NCBI GenBank assembly: GCA_947685225.1
Contig: CANTUV010000024.1
Location: 10,992,001-11,056,000, forward strand
Length of the DNA stretch: 64,000 nt
Source: Garcia nutans
Taxonomy: Eukaryota > Streptophyta > Magnoliopsida > Malpighiales > Euphorbiaceae
Direction: 5' to 3'
A program made the position numbers and the translations under genes. Below the pieces are notes generated by a model. The model worked only from the letters and a program-made list of their open reading frames with translations, ran no database searches and had not been told where the DNA came from. Every line of letters starts with the position of its first letter. Position 1 is the stretch's first letter. This document shows, in pieces, positions 43,541 to 55,585 of this stretch.

Positions 43541-46089
43541 GTACATGTAACACCCTTATACCCCATATACGCACACTATATACAACCACATCTATAATAT
43601 ACGTATATCAGATACATGAGTGTCACGGTTTATATTAAACAAACCAATCTTTCCTTTTATCAATAATATGAGAAAATTTAAAACAATTAAGTTATATTAC
43701 AAAATATACTAGATAAAGCATTTATTTACTATGCATCGAAAAATGTAGCAGTATATACATATATTTACATCAAAATCAATATTTACAAAATATAGAGTTT
43801 ATACATGTTTGGCAGTTCATCTCTGATCTTTAAGTCCACTATCAACACTCCACAAGTCTAAACTCAACTCCGTCTAGCTGAACTCTCCGGTTCTACCCTG
43901 TCACCTGCGCGAAGAACCACAATCGCGCTAAGCCATAGGCTTAGTGGTACAAACCATGATAACAATATGCTTTAATGTAATGCAAATGTCATATTTTCAA
44001 ATATTATACTCAATTTACAAGAACATCATATTTCATAACATTACATTTTATCAAATAATTCAATTGTTTCATCATTCATGATTCAGATTTAAGCAAAAAC
44101 AAGCATGGGCCCAAAAAGAAACTAATATGCCATTCAACTTTCAGAGTTACTGCTTTGGTCCATAATCACATTCATCAAGCCCGTAGGCGATATATATATA
44201 TCCATGGATAATGTAACAGACCCAGTCTCTTGGACCTCAACCCGGATAGACTCTAGGGACCCAGTATCTTGGTCCTCAACCCAGCTAGACTGTTACAGTT
44301 TTTGAGGCTTACGACCCAGTCTTTTCACCCCAAAAACATCATATTTCATATTTTTCAGCTGGGCTCGGCTTACGACCCAGTCTTTTCACTTGCCCAGCGA
44401 TTCATAGGCATGCCACCAAACCCAAAACTCTAAAAATTTAATAACATACTAGACACACAATTAATTCATTTATCTCATTATCAATCTCTTTCACAATTCA
44501 TTTCTCATACTTCTATTTCATCTCAATATCACATTTTTCCACATTTCTTTTCTTATACAATACATTACTCATTTGCATTAATACATCAACATAATTCACA
44601 TTATGCATACCATAACATATAATTCATTCATCAATAATATATCAAGCAACTTAACACATTTCTCAACTAAATGTGATAAGTCCCAATGTCATATAAATGC
44701 ATGCAATCAATCAAAGCTTGTACTTACCTCAAAGAACAACTCACACCAATCTAACCACTTCCTCTTCCAAGATTTTTTCAACACTTGGATTAGGGCAACT
44801 CAAACACTTCAAAACCTAATCCAAAAATGATTATACACACTCACTTAGAGATACACATGAGATAATATGGATAAGAACCAATTAGGACAAACTCTACACA
44901 TGACACGCTCAACAACACGGGCGTGTCCTTGACCGTGCCCTAAACTCACAACACAGAAGCTTTGACACGCTCACTGACTTGGGCATGCCACTAGCCGTGT
45001 CAATCCACCAACATCACAGTAGCTATGGCATGTTCAGTGACATGGGCGTGTCACTGGCCGTGTCAATCCACCAACATCACAGTAGCTATGACACGCTAAG
45101 TGACATAGGCATGTCACTGGTCGTATCAATACTACTCCAACACAGAAGCTGTGACACGCTCAGTGACATGGGCTTGTCACGGGTCATGTCACCCATCAAA
45201 AAAAATAGAACCATTGACATGCCCAAAGACTTGGCCATGTTCATGGGTGTGTCAGGCCAAAAATCTTGATTCCGACAACATCAACACCACATCCAACAAA
45301 CCACTTACTTTCACCATCTTTCACTCCAAAAAAACTTACCCAAACAAACCAATAAACCATAATAAACTTGCAAAAACACCAAAACAACTCAAACATACAT
45401 CAAACACCAATCAAAACCATCATCACAACTCAACACATACCCAAACACAACACTTGCTTTCTTTCACCAAACTTAATCTTTCCTTCAAACCAACCCCAAA
45501 AATCAACACCAATAAGACCAAACACTCTCAATTACACCAAAATCAAATATTCACATACCATCAACAATCAAACACCAAACTCAAAAGAAAATCGAAGAAT
45601 CAAGTGGAAAACTTACCAAAAGTGATAAAAAAAAACCCCTTAGATTTCCAACTTGAGCACTTGAAACACCCTTCAATCTTGAGTTTGGATGAGCAAAATC
45701 TCTCTTTCCTCTCTTTCTATGGTGATAGCCGGCCAACAAAGAAAGAAGAAGATGATGATGAAGAAAGAAGAGCAAAGTCAACTCTTCTCTTAACCACCCA
45801 ATCTTCTTTAAATCTTAACCAAACCATTTTAATAATATAATATATAAATATCCACTTCCACTTAACTCAATTTCCATTTTTTTAATTCAATTAAAATTAA
45901 ATATTTCTTTTGACTACCTCATGAGTTGACTTGTTTATGTTGTATATATCTCTATATATATAACATATACAAACTTCTTTATCCTTTCTTATCTTCCCAC
46001 TTAAACATATATATAATTATAACATTTAATCCAAATACAACAATAATCAATCCAAAATTTTAGGGTATAGTTTGGGATATTACAGTACA
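43541..46089 (-). mobile_element. Solo LTR of a Tekay-like family in T5 (body 43546-46084)
   Basis: Target duplications GTACA lie at 43541-43545 and 46085-46089. On the minus strand the LTR starts TGTAATATCCC and ends GGGTGTTACA. It is the same family as 52185-54545 but in the opposite orientation. No primer site or coding part is present. Frames such as 45151-45840 are low-complexity Asn/Thr/Lys-rich readings of AC-rich DNA and are not accepted. Confidence 0.88.
44895..45260 (-). repeat. GACACG / GGCCGTGTC-type motif array in the solo LTR
   Basis: About five units of roughly 70-90 bases with GACACGCTCAGTGACATGG then CATGTCACTGG and CCGTGTCA. The core words resemble the array in the Athila-like LTRs although the rest of the LTR is unrelated. 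Confidence 0.75.
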
Positions 46090-47840
46090 AACAAGACAAC
46101 TCTTTTAGAGCTAGAACCAAACAAAAAAAACAAAAAGAAAATAAAATAAATAAAATAAATAAAATAAAATAAAAAACAAAGAAAAAAATAAAAGAAGAAA
46201 GATAAAACCTAAAAAGGCGGTTCAGAAAGCCAACTGAGTTCTCTTTTACCTAAAGCAGCAAAAGGCTTCCATTTGGTTTATAAGGACATTTTGACTTGAA
46301 TTGGTTCAACCCAACTAAAGATTCAATCAAAATTGGAGAAAAGGAGAAAGACCATTCAGTTCTTGAAAGTTCTATACTTGACAGTCCTAGAAGGAAGAAG
46401 GACAAAATGACAAAATGCTCAAAGAAAGAGAAAAGTAAGAAAAAGAAAGAGAAAGAAAAGGGAAAATAAGAAAAGAAACAAATTTGGGTCTTAAACTTTT
46501 TGCAAGGGCAAAGACTATCCTAATCAAGATCCAGATTAATGCCAAGAAGATATAGAAGGAATTTTGAGTCTAGCAAGATTGCTCCCAGCTGCCTAAAGTT
46601 CAAACAAGAAATTTGTAGTGTGAGGGTTTGCCTATAGTGTCACAATAACTCCAACTTACAAATGGCCTTCATTTAACCCATGTCCCTTATAGACCCCATT
46701 TCAAGCCTATCAAAGACCTATTGATCTCTCTTGATAGGTAGAGTCTATTAGTGGAGATAGTTTGAATAAGCATGAATATGAGATCGACCATATTCAAACT
46801 CAATGAGACCTTAGGCCAAGTAATGTGTATGTGCCTATCTGAAGTGCAATAGTTCTTGCTTAAATAGATATAATTCCCGAGTTTGGTATGGTAACTAGGG
46901 TTTTCATGTTATAGATATGTTAATTTGGAAAAATCAAGTCTTGGGGTACATTGACATTATTTGGCAAAGCCAACATTTGATTTCAAAATCAAAATTCAAA
47001 AATATTCAAAAATATTTTTGTCATACAAAACCTTCAAGTTAAGGGGAGTATGTTGAACTGTCGAATCTCGAAGAACACATTGGGCACAGGAAATGATTAG
47101 AGGCAAGGTCATGAAGAAGCTATCAATTGACATGCTGAATCATAATTTAAAATGGATGAATCTCTGCTGTTTGGGGCCTCCATTATTCATGTTTTCAACA
47201 TCTTAAAGATAAAAGCCATAAATGTGGTGCATTATGTCATTCCAATGCAAGACCTGAATGAGCATCTGAAAGGAACCAATGAGAACACTTCTGCTAATCA
47301 CCTTGGTCTGTGAGTTGATGGAACGGCTGTAAGTATCATTCATGCATATCATGCATACATGAGCATATCATATCGCACTTTTCTTGTCTTGTATTATCTA
47401 TTATTTACTAAAGTGAACAGCAAACACCCTGTGAAGTAAACAATCAAAAGAAGATATCAAGTCAGGGGGGCATGGAAAGCCCATTGCTCGAGAAAGTTTC
47501 AGTAATTTTGCAAAGAGAAGAAATGCGTGCTTGTGCGAAGAACTAGACAACAAAAACATCATTCGAGGCTTGCATGGAAAAAAAATATTTGGTTTAAGCA
47601 TACACAGGGGGCAAAGTTTATCCTTTTCAATTTTTTGAGTTTATATATAAAATATTTTCAAACTCACTTGCAATTATTTCACCACGCAGGGGGCAGGAGA
47701 GGACATAAGGTCCAATTAAAAATAGCTGAATTTTTTGCAAAAAGGAAGAACAAAAGAATGGAACATTAAAACTCTCAAAGAATCAAGATGCAAAAGACAA
47801 AAGATCAGTCCAGCTAAAAGAGCTGAAGCCAGGGTAAAGA
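46090..47840. other. Noncoding spacer of T5, second part
   Basis: Matches T3 29880-31440 reversed. Minus-strand 46250-46315 carries the relic of DUF7745-like exon 1 (VGLNQFKSKM), with a donor GT at 46249-46248 and an intron-like purine/pyrimidine tract (46130-46200). 47150-47330 is the other conserved piece. No pol. Confidence 0.55.
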
Positions 47841-48335
47841 CTCGACCTCCAAAGGATTAAGATCCATTTTTAAGGGTGAAGACCCGATCTAAAAGGATGA
47901 AGATCCATTTTCTCAAGGGTGAAGACTCGATCTCAAAGGATGAAGATCCATTTTCTCAAGGGTAAAGACCCAATCTCAAAGGATGAATATCCGTTTTCAA
48001 GGGTGAAGACCCGATCTCAAAGGATGAAGATCCATTTTCAAGGGTGAAGACTCGATCTCAAAGGATGAAGATCCGTATTCTAGGGTGAAGACTCGATCTC
48101 AAGGGATTAAGATCCATTTTCAAGGGTGAAGACCCAATCTCCAAAGGATGAAGATCCATTTTTAAGGGTGAAGACCCGATCTCAAAGGATGAAGATCCAT
48201 TTTCAAGGGTGAAGACCCGATCTCAAAGGATGAAGATCTGTTTTCAAGGGTGAAGACCTGATCTCAAAGGATAAAGATCCATTTTCAAGGTGAGGACCCG
48301 ATCTCAAAGGATGAAGATCCATTTTTAGGGTGAAG
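47841..48335. repeat. ~41-bp GAAGATCCATTTTCAAGGG tandem repeat of T5
   Basis: About eleven units of CAAGGGTGAAGACCCGATCT plus CAAAGGATGAAGATCCATTT. This is the reverse complement of the T4 array at 36230-36745, as expected from the two orientations. Confidence 0.88.
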
Positions 48336-48394
48336 AACCACAATGCATAGAATAGCCGGAGAAGTCAGACTTCTCAACTGATAAAAGGTTAGTC

Positions 48395-48785
48395 AAACTC
48401 AGTCTCGGGTCCAAGCACCCAAATTCAAATCAATCTCGGGTCCAAGTACCCAAACCAATTCAAGCTTGGGTCCAAGTACCCAAATCAAATTCAATCTTGG
48501 GTCCAAGTACCTAATCTCGGGTCCAAGTACCTAAATAAATTCAATCTCGGGTCCAAGTACCCAAATCAAATCAATCTCGGGTCCACGTACCCAATCTCGG
48601 GTCCACGTACCCAATCTCGGGTCCACGTACCCAAATTCAATTCAATCTCAGGTCCAAGCACCCAAATCATATCAATCTCGGGTCCAAGTACCCAATCTCG
48701 GGTCTAAGTACCCAAATCAAATTAATCTCGGGTCCAAGTACCCAATCTCGGGTCTAAGTACCAAATCAAATTAATCTCGGGTCCA
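48395..48785. repeat. AATCTCGGGTCCAAGTACCC tandem repeat of T5
   Basis: Units of about 20 and 31 bases alternate (CTCGGGTCCAAGTACCCAA with or without ATCAAATCA). The array ends abruptly inside a unit at the truncated LTR. Confidence 0.85.
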
Positions 48786-50289
48786 AGAACCTTAAATACT
48801 TTTATGTTTCTTCTAAACCCTAAGAACCCTAAATTTATTTCTTCTATATCCAAAAGACCTTAATTCGTTACTTTTTTGTTTCCAAAAAACCATAAACCAT
48901 TTTGCTTATTTCCAAAAACTTTATAAAACTCTAAACTATTTTCACAAGTCTTAAACCAAACATGTTTTCCAAGACACCAAAAACCCTAAATCATTTTATT
49001 AATTCCCAAAATCCTAATCTCTATTCAAAAAGTCAGTAGCCTTAATTTTTTAAGCATCAAAAGCTTTAACCCTAATTAATCCTTCTTTCAAAAATCACAC
49101 CATAAGCATTATTCTTTTAAAAAATAACATTAGTTTCTTCCAATTTCAAAACCCTATTTTCTAAATCTTAATTTTAAACACCGAAACCTACAATCCTAAA
49201 AGCCAATTTTTAAAATCTTTGGGGTATGGACCCCAACCCCGCAGGGGCGCTATCCCCTTGACCGTCGCCAGCTAATCAGCTAGCGAGACCGCCGTGTGGG
49301 CTCGGGTCAATATTTATTTATGTATTATAAATTTTTATGTTTAACTTCCTTTACTATGATTATTCAAAATACAAACCTAAACCCTAGTTTGATTCATTAA
49401 ACCCTAATCCCTTTCAATTCTTTTAAAACCTACAGTAGCCTAAACAAATAACAATAATAATATCTTAAGATTCCAAAACCCTAAAATAATAATTAAAGAA
49501 CTTTAAATGAGAAATAGTAAACTTCAATTTGTATCTTTACTTGCCTTATTTGATTATGTAGTTCATTATATGCTTTGATTTATTTTCAATGTTTGATTTA
49601 TTTAATTTCGATGCTTGATTTATTTAATTTATCATGGATGGATGTTTATTTTATATTTTGATTAATATCTTTGATGGATGATTTATTTATGATGAATGGT
49701 TATTTACTTCCATCGATTTATTTAGATTTCCAAATATTGTAAGAGGTATGTTTCCACTTTGTGGGTACCTCATTAGTTAAATATCATGTAATTTAAATCG
49801 CTTTTATATTTTAGACCAATGTAAAGGACATGTTTCTACCTTTCGGTGGGTGTAATAGACATGGATGATGTAAGGACATGTTTCCATCCTTGGATGGGTG
49901 TCCACTTATTTGTTTTGTTTGAACATTACTTTGATTTTAATATAACGATGCTTTATTTCAATTGTGTGTAATATGGATAATATTGTTATATTTAAGAATT
50001 TTATAATATTAAGACCTATAAAGGAGGCCGGTTCCAATGAACCGGGCGCTGTGGGGGTGCTTGGCCATTTCTCAGCTTCCCCACATGTACCCAACTTTTC
50101 GAACCCATTAGGGGGTTGGGGATTCCTTAGGAATCGAGTCATCCACCCCTTTCTTTTTCCCAGCCTGTCCGGGTGGTGACTCCATTTTCTCCAGACTTAG
50201 GTCCGTGTTCTCTAAGGCCCCTAGCCTAAACAATGCCGAAGTCGTAAGAACCATTCCACCAGGAGTGGGAGCAAAAATCCCTGCTCACA
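48783..50289 (+). repeat. 3' LTR of T5, 5' end deleted
   Basis: The LTR match begins at CCAAGAACCTTAAA, corresponding to about 38690 in the 5' LTR, so the polypurine tract and the first ~900 bases of the LTR, cassette and TATA box included, are missing. CCAAG is shared by the repeat unit and the LTR at the joint. From there to CCCTGCTCACA at 50289 it is close to the 5' LTR. Confidence 0.85.
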
Positions 50290-50294
50290 GTCTC

Positions 50295-51828
50295 ATTGAG
50301 TTTAAATATTATTTATCTCATATGCATGCTTATTCAAACTATCTCCTAATAGACTCTACATACCAAGAGAGATAAATAGGTCTTTAATAGTCTTGAAATG
50401 GGGTCTATAAGGGACATGGGTTAAATGAAGGCCATTTGCAAGTTGGAGCCGTTGTGACATAATGGACAAACCTTCACACTACAAACTGCTTGTTAGAACC
50501 TTAGGCTGTTGGAAACATAAAAAGATAGAGCTTTGATATTTCTCCCATCTGTTTGGCATTAATCTAGATCTTGATTGGGATAGTCTTTGCCATTGCAAAA
50601 AAGTTTGGTACCCAGATTCATTTTTCTTCTTCTCCCTTTTCTTTCTTTTTATTTTTCTTACTCTTCCCTTTCTTTGAGCATTTTATCATTTTGTCCTTCT
50701 TCCTTGTAGGACTGTCAAGTATAGAACTTTAAAGAACTGGATGGTCTTTCTCCTTTTTTTTTTATTTTGATAGAATCCTTGGTTGGGTTAGACCAATTCA
50801 AGTCAAAATGTCCTTATAAACCAAATGGAAGCCTTTTGCTGCTTTAGGTAAAAGAGAACTCAGTTGGCTTTCTGAACTGCCTTTTCAGGTTTTATCTTTC
50901 TATTTTTTTTCTTTTCTTTTTTCTTTTTTTCTTTTCTTCCTTCTTTTCATCTTTCTTTCTTCTTCTTTTTTCTCTTTTTCTCTCTTTTTTTTCTCTCTTT
51001 TTTTTCTCTTTTTTTTAGTTCTAACTCTAAAAGAGTTGTCTTATTTTTACCTACTTGGGTTTCCAATAATGGATGAGTGGAGTGACATAAATCTTCTTTA
51101 ATAGGGATAAATCATTTGTTACTCTGATGTTATCTTGATAGATTGGAGATATTAGGTGAACTTCAACTACCCTTATAGTTTTGAGAACTTCAACCACTCT
51201 TATGGTCTTGAAAACTTCAACTATCTTCATGGTCTTGACTATACATTTCTTTCTTTGATCTTCTTGCCTCTTCATCTTAGTGGTCATAAGACTTGTCAAA
51301 AGTATCACAACAGCTCAGGGTAGGTTGTTGGGGTTTGTAAGCCAATGAAAAGAAAGCAAAAATTTTATGAAGGCTCAAAGGGACAACTAGGGATTGATAT
51401 TTAATTGGGTGAATACTAGTTGTTGGCTAACTAAACAATGCCTAGATCATTTCACTCTTAAATAAACAAAGTTCAATTTCGCCTCAAAAGTTTTTCAAAG
51501 CATGTTCTAAGACTTACTAGGACCTAGACAAAGGTAATTATGCAGGAGCCCTCTCTGAGTAAGCATACACAATTCAATGCTATAGAGCAATTCCCTCACT
51601 TCGTAAAGTCATTCAAGTCATGATGCATAAATATATTAATCCATGAATATCAAACTAGATTCCTCATTGGTTGAGCACCAAAATGAACAAAGATCGACAA
51701 AAATTTTGATGAAAGTAATTTATTCAAACAAATTTAAATTTGAAAAACATGATTGTTCCAATTAAATATTAAAGAAAGTAAAATTGAAAAGCCACATTCA
51801 AGCTAAGGAAAGTTTGTTGAGTCTAAGG
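50295..51828. other. Noncoding spacer of T4, second part
   Basis: Continues the T4 spacer after T5. Plus-strand 50782-50847 matches the DUF7745-like exon 1 end (VGLDQFKSKM), with donor GTAAAA at 50848 and a pyrimidine-rich intron-like tract (50890-51017) ending TTTTTTAG. The frame at 51051-51308 minus is the VLKTIRVVEV-type short repeat. No pol. Confidence 0.6.
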
Positions 51829-52179
51829 TTATTTTCCTTTCACATCTTCAATATTTCCATCTTGAAAGGATGATAAAACAAAATCTTCTTCCAATCCTTT
51901 TCCCACCATGAAAGTTGTCGATGGAGGTACTCTTCCAAACTTAGGCAAAAGATTGTTCTTGGTATTGGGCTTGTCCGACTCTGGTAGCTTACCACTATCG
52001 ATTAGATCTTGAATCTCATGCTTCAATTGGGTACATCAATCAGTCTCATGTCCTTGAGTCTGATGAAATTGACAAAAAGCCTTAGTATCCAATTTTGGGG
52101 GTAAAGGATTTGCCAAAGGTCAAGGGGCTAATGGTCGTAATAGTCCCTTCTTTTGTAGCTTTATGAGAACCCAAGACAG

Positions 52180-54550
52180 CGGCTTGTAATATCCCAATGT
52201 ATGCCCTAGAAGTTTTAATACAATTGTTGTTTGATTTGAATTAAATGTATATATGTTTTTGCAAAGGAAATGATTGTGTTAATGGAATGTATATGTTGTA
52301 TATATGTTAATATATATAACATATATGTTGGTCAAATGGAGAGTCAAGGGAAGAAGATATTTTAATTTGGGATGAGTGAAATTACTAAAGAGGGCAAGAG
52401 TTTTAAAGGAAGTGAGAACAAATAGAAAAGGGCATTTAAGTAATTTTGCTTTGTTAGAATTGCTTAGTGGAGATTTAAAGAAGAAGAGAAGTTGACTTGT
52501 CTTCATTTTCTTTTCTTCTTCTTCTCTTTCCCTTGTGGTGGCCGGCCCTCCAAAGCTAAAGAACAAGAGTGATTTTTGTTGATTTCTAAAATCAAATTGA
52601 AGGGAGAATCAAAGGATTAAGTTGGAGATTTGTGAAATTGCCTCAATTTTAAGTAAGTACTCTCTTGTTTTCTTTTGTTATGCTTGAAGTGAGTTGTGAT
52701 TTGTTAATATTATGATTAGGTGTGTTTGGGATGTGTTTATAAGTGTTGAAATTGATTGTGAGTTACAAAGTTAAATTGGTGTTGGTTTTGGTTTGAAGAT
52801 GGTAAGTTAAGTGGATGTTGATATTGAAAGAATAAGAATGATGTTAGTTTTAGGGTTTTGAAGTGGTAAGTGATTAAATGTATTGTTGATGTATTGTTAA
52901 TGTGAATATTGTGATGTATATGTAAAATAAGTGTTAATGACATTGATTATACCTATTTGAATAAGGTTATGTTGTGTTTAATGTGTTTTAATTCCATTAA
53001 AAGAGATTTGGCCATGTTTAGGGTTTTTATTCTTGAGAGACACGGCCAAACTAAGGAAGAGACACGGCCAAGTCCAAGGAAATTTGGCCGTGTTGGATGA
53101 TTTTTGGAGAGACACGGCCACTGTCTTGGCCGTTTCCCTTGCTCGTGTCTGCTACTGGATTTTTGTGTTGAGAGACACGGCCACAAGCTTGGCTGTGTCC
53201 CTTGAGTGTGTTAGCTACTGTGATTGTTTCTTGCTTTTCTTACATTGTTTTGATTCTTCAAAGATCCTTTTGTACCTAAACCTAAAAGTAAACACTCTAA
53301 ACACTTTTAAAACAAAGAATGATCCAAACAAATGCATGTGGAAGATTACAAATCAATGAATAATGTAAAGTGTTAGGTATATATATATATGATACTATAT
53401 GAACAATGTTATGTTTTATGCATTGTGCATCTTGTGAATGGTAATGTGTTATATGAATAATGTACTTTGAAATGTTATATCAATGATGCTATATGTGTAA
53501 TATGAATTGAGATATGATATGATATGAGGCCATTGTGATTGGCTATGATAACTCAAATATGATGTGAAACCATTATGATTGGCTATGATGATTCAATTGA
53601 AAGACATAAGGCATGTTTGCCTAATTGATGATGAGAATTGAGAATGAAATAATAAATGAATTGTGTGTCTAATGTGTTATTAATTTTCAGAGTTTTTTTG
53701 TTGGTGGCATGCCTAATGGTAACAATCTCTTGAAGTTAGGTTGGATTTGATCCTTGAAGCCTAATTGAGATGTTACAACCCTTGAAGCTAGGTTGGGTTG
53801 GTTCTTGAAGCCAAGTTGGGTTGATACTTAGCATGCTTTGTTCCCCTTGAAGCTTGGTTGAACCTAATCCTTGAAGCCTAGTTGGGTTTATGATGATGAT
53901 AAATGTGATAACAAAACCAAAGCATTAACTCTGAAAATTGAATGGCATATTAGTGTGTTTTGGGCCCATGCTTGTCTTTGTATTTAATGTGATTCTTGAA
54001 TGGTAAAATTAATGGAACTATGAAGATGTAATATGAATGTTGTTATGACATTGAACAAAGTATGATGTGTAAATGTGATATTCTTTTAAATGATGTATGA
54101 GATTAATTGTGACATTATATCATATTAAAGCATCATGTTAGTATACTTTGTACTACTAAACCGTTGGCTTAGCGCGATAGTTTTTGATCGCGCAGGTGAC
54201 AAAGTTGAACCTGAGAGCTCCTCGAGACCAAGTGAGACTAGACATTGAGGATTTTCTTTTGGGACTTAAAGATCAGAGAAGAGCTGCCAATCATGTATAT
54301 ATATTCTATATTTTGTAATCTTTGATTTATAACATATTTGTAATAACTTCCGCTGTGACTTAATAAATGTTTTTATATATGGTGTCTTTTGGATTTCTTT
54401 TAAAATGTTTGAGATTGGTTTTACTTATTTACAAAGATAGTTGTTGTGTATTATCTTAAAACTGTGGCATTTTCTATATTCAGTATACGTATATTACGAT
54501 CGTTTAAGCATGCTTGGTACGTATACGGGATATAGGGGTGTTACACGGCT
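52180..54550 (+). mobile_element. Solo LTR of a Tekay-like family in T4 gag (body 52185-54545)
   Basis: Target duplications CGGCT at 52180-52184 and 54546-54550. It starts TGTAATATCCC and ends GGGTGTTACA. Same family as 43546-46084, reversed. The end GGGTGTTACA is also how the chromovirus LTR at 59591 ends, which there precedes an initiator-Met primer site, so a Tekay-type chromovirus origin is likely. Confidence 0.88.
53025..53205 (+). repeat. GACACGGCC / GGCCGTGT motifs in the solo LTR
   Basis: Five to six GACACGGCC or TTGGCCGTGT words within 180 bases (for example at 53039, 53062, 53087, 53111 and 53176). They are closer to the Athila-like form than those in the reversed sister LTR. Confidence 0.8.
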
Positions 54551-55585
54551 TCCCTAATTCTGAAAACTGCCTCATTCCTCCTTGACTAGTGACATTAACA
54601 TCAGCTTCCTTTTGTGTACTTTGATTGCTAGGCTGATAATTTCCTTTCTCATTCCTTTTTATTGAAAAGCAATTCTTCTCCCTTTCCCACTCTTCAATTT
54701 GTAGACCAGCTTGGAGAAGATCTTTGAAGTCCCTTATAAGGGTGTGAGACAGCCTTTCACGGAGGTTGGGCAGGACTCCTCTAACGATCATCCTTATTTG
54801 ATCAGACTCATCAGCCCTCTTCCTGAGCAAAACAGCCTTATTTCTCCATCTTTTCATATAGTCCACAAAATTCTCATTTAGCCTTTGTCTAATGGACTCA
54901 ACTTCCATTAAGGTAGCTTCTAGCTCGACATTGTACCCATATTGCTGAATGAAAGCCTTGTACAATATGTCCCAATCTTTTTGAGTACTTTCCTCTAAGG
55001 TGTTGAACCAATTTTGGACAACAGGGTCCAATGAGAGTATGAAATATCTTAGAGTTTGAGCCTTAGTAGCTCGGCTAGACTACATAGCAGTGATATACTG
55101 CTTCACATGGAGGTGAGGATTTTTTATTCAATCAAACTTTGCAAAAGATGGCATCTTGAACTTGTACGGAACTTCTTCATCTAGCTCAAATAATTTGTCA
55201 ACTTCGGACATTTCTTTGATTTTAAGTTTCTTCTCAAATTTCTTTTCTAAGTCCGCAATCATCTTTTCAACATCAGAAGCTTCGGTTTTTTCCATAGCTG
55301 ATCTTTCAGCAATCTTTGGTTCTTTCTTCTTGTCTTGAGAATCTTGGTAGTATTGAGCCCAATCATCATCATCATCAATGATCACCTTTTCATCATCAAA
55401 AACCACTTCACCAACTTTAGTCTTCCCTTTGTCCTTTGGCTTCTTAGTGCTAGCAGATGCTTCGGCATAATTTCCTAAAATTGCAGTCAATTGGTTCATC
55501 ATGGTCTCAGCTAAAGCCTCTTTTATTTCTTTCATCTTGCAGTGAGGGCATCATCCACCATTCTTTGAATTTTTTCGGGCTCCAT

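Larger units (their letters stand above)
37789..50294 (+). mobile_element. Gag-only Tat-like element T5 (body 37794-50289)
   Basis: Perfect target duplications GTCTC are at 37789-37793 and 50290-50294, and the T4 sequence on either side is continuous with T3 30680-30740. The element has a 5' LTR, a tRNA-Arg primer site, a leader, gag, a noncoding spacer, two tandem arrays and a truncated 3' LTR. It has no pol. A solo LTR sits in its spacer. It lies inside T4 in the opposite orientation, so it is younger than T4's insertion. Confidence 0.9.
51829..55585 (-). pseudogene. gag: Gag of T4, split by a solo LTR
   Basis: The start is at 55585 (MEPEKIQRMVDDAL) and the stop at 51829-51831. A frameshift near 55540 separates the first residues. 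The charged N-terminal region (55128-55535) holds IIDDDDDWAQYYQDS and VEKMIADLEKKFEKK. The capsid-like part (54504-55031) has DPVVQNWFNTLEESTQKDW and FVDYMKRWRNKA. The solo LTR at 52185-54545 splits the rest. The C-terminal part is 51829-52184. Like T3 and T5 it ends soon after GLEEDFVLSSFQD. Apart from the insertion it is the best preserved Gag of this group. Confidence 0.85.

Noticed and set aside
45151..45840. 229-residue plus-strand frame
   Set aside because: Asn/Thr/His/Lys-rich low-complexity reading of AC-rich DNA inside a solo LTR. The sister LTR has no equivalent frame.
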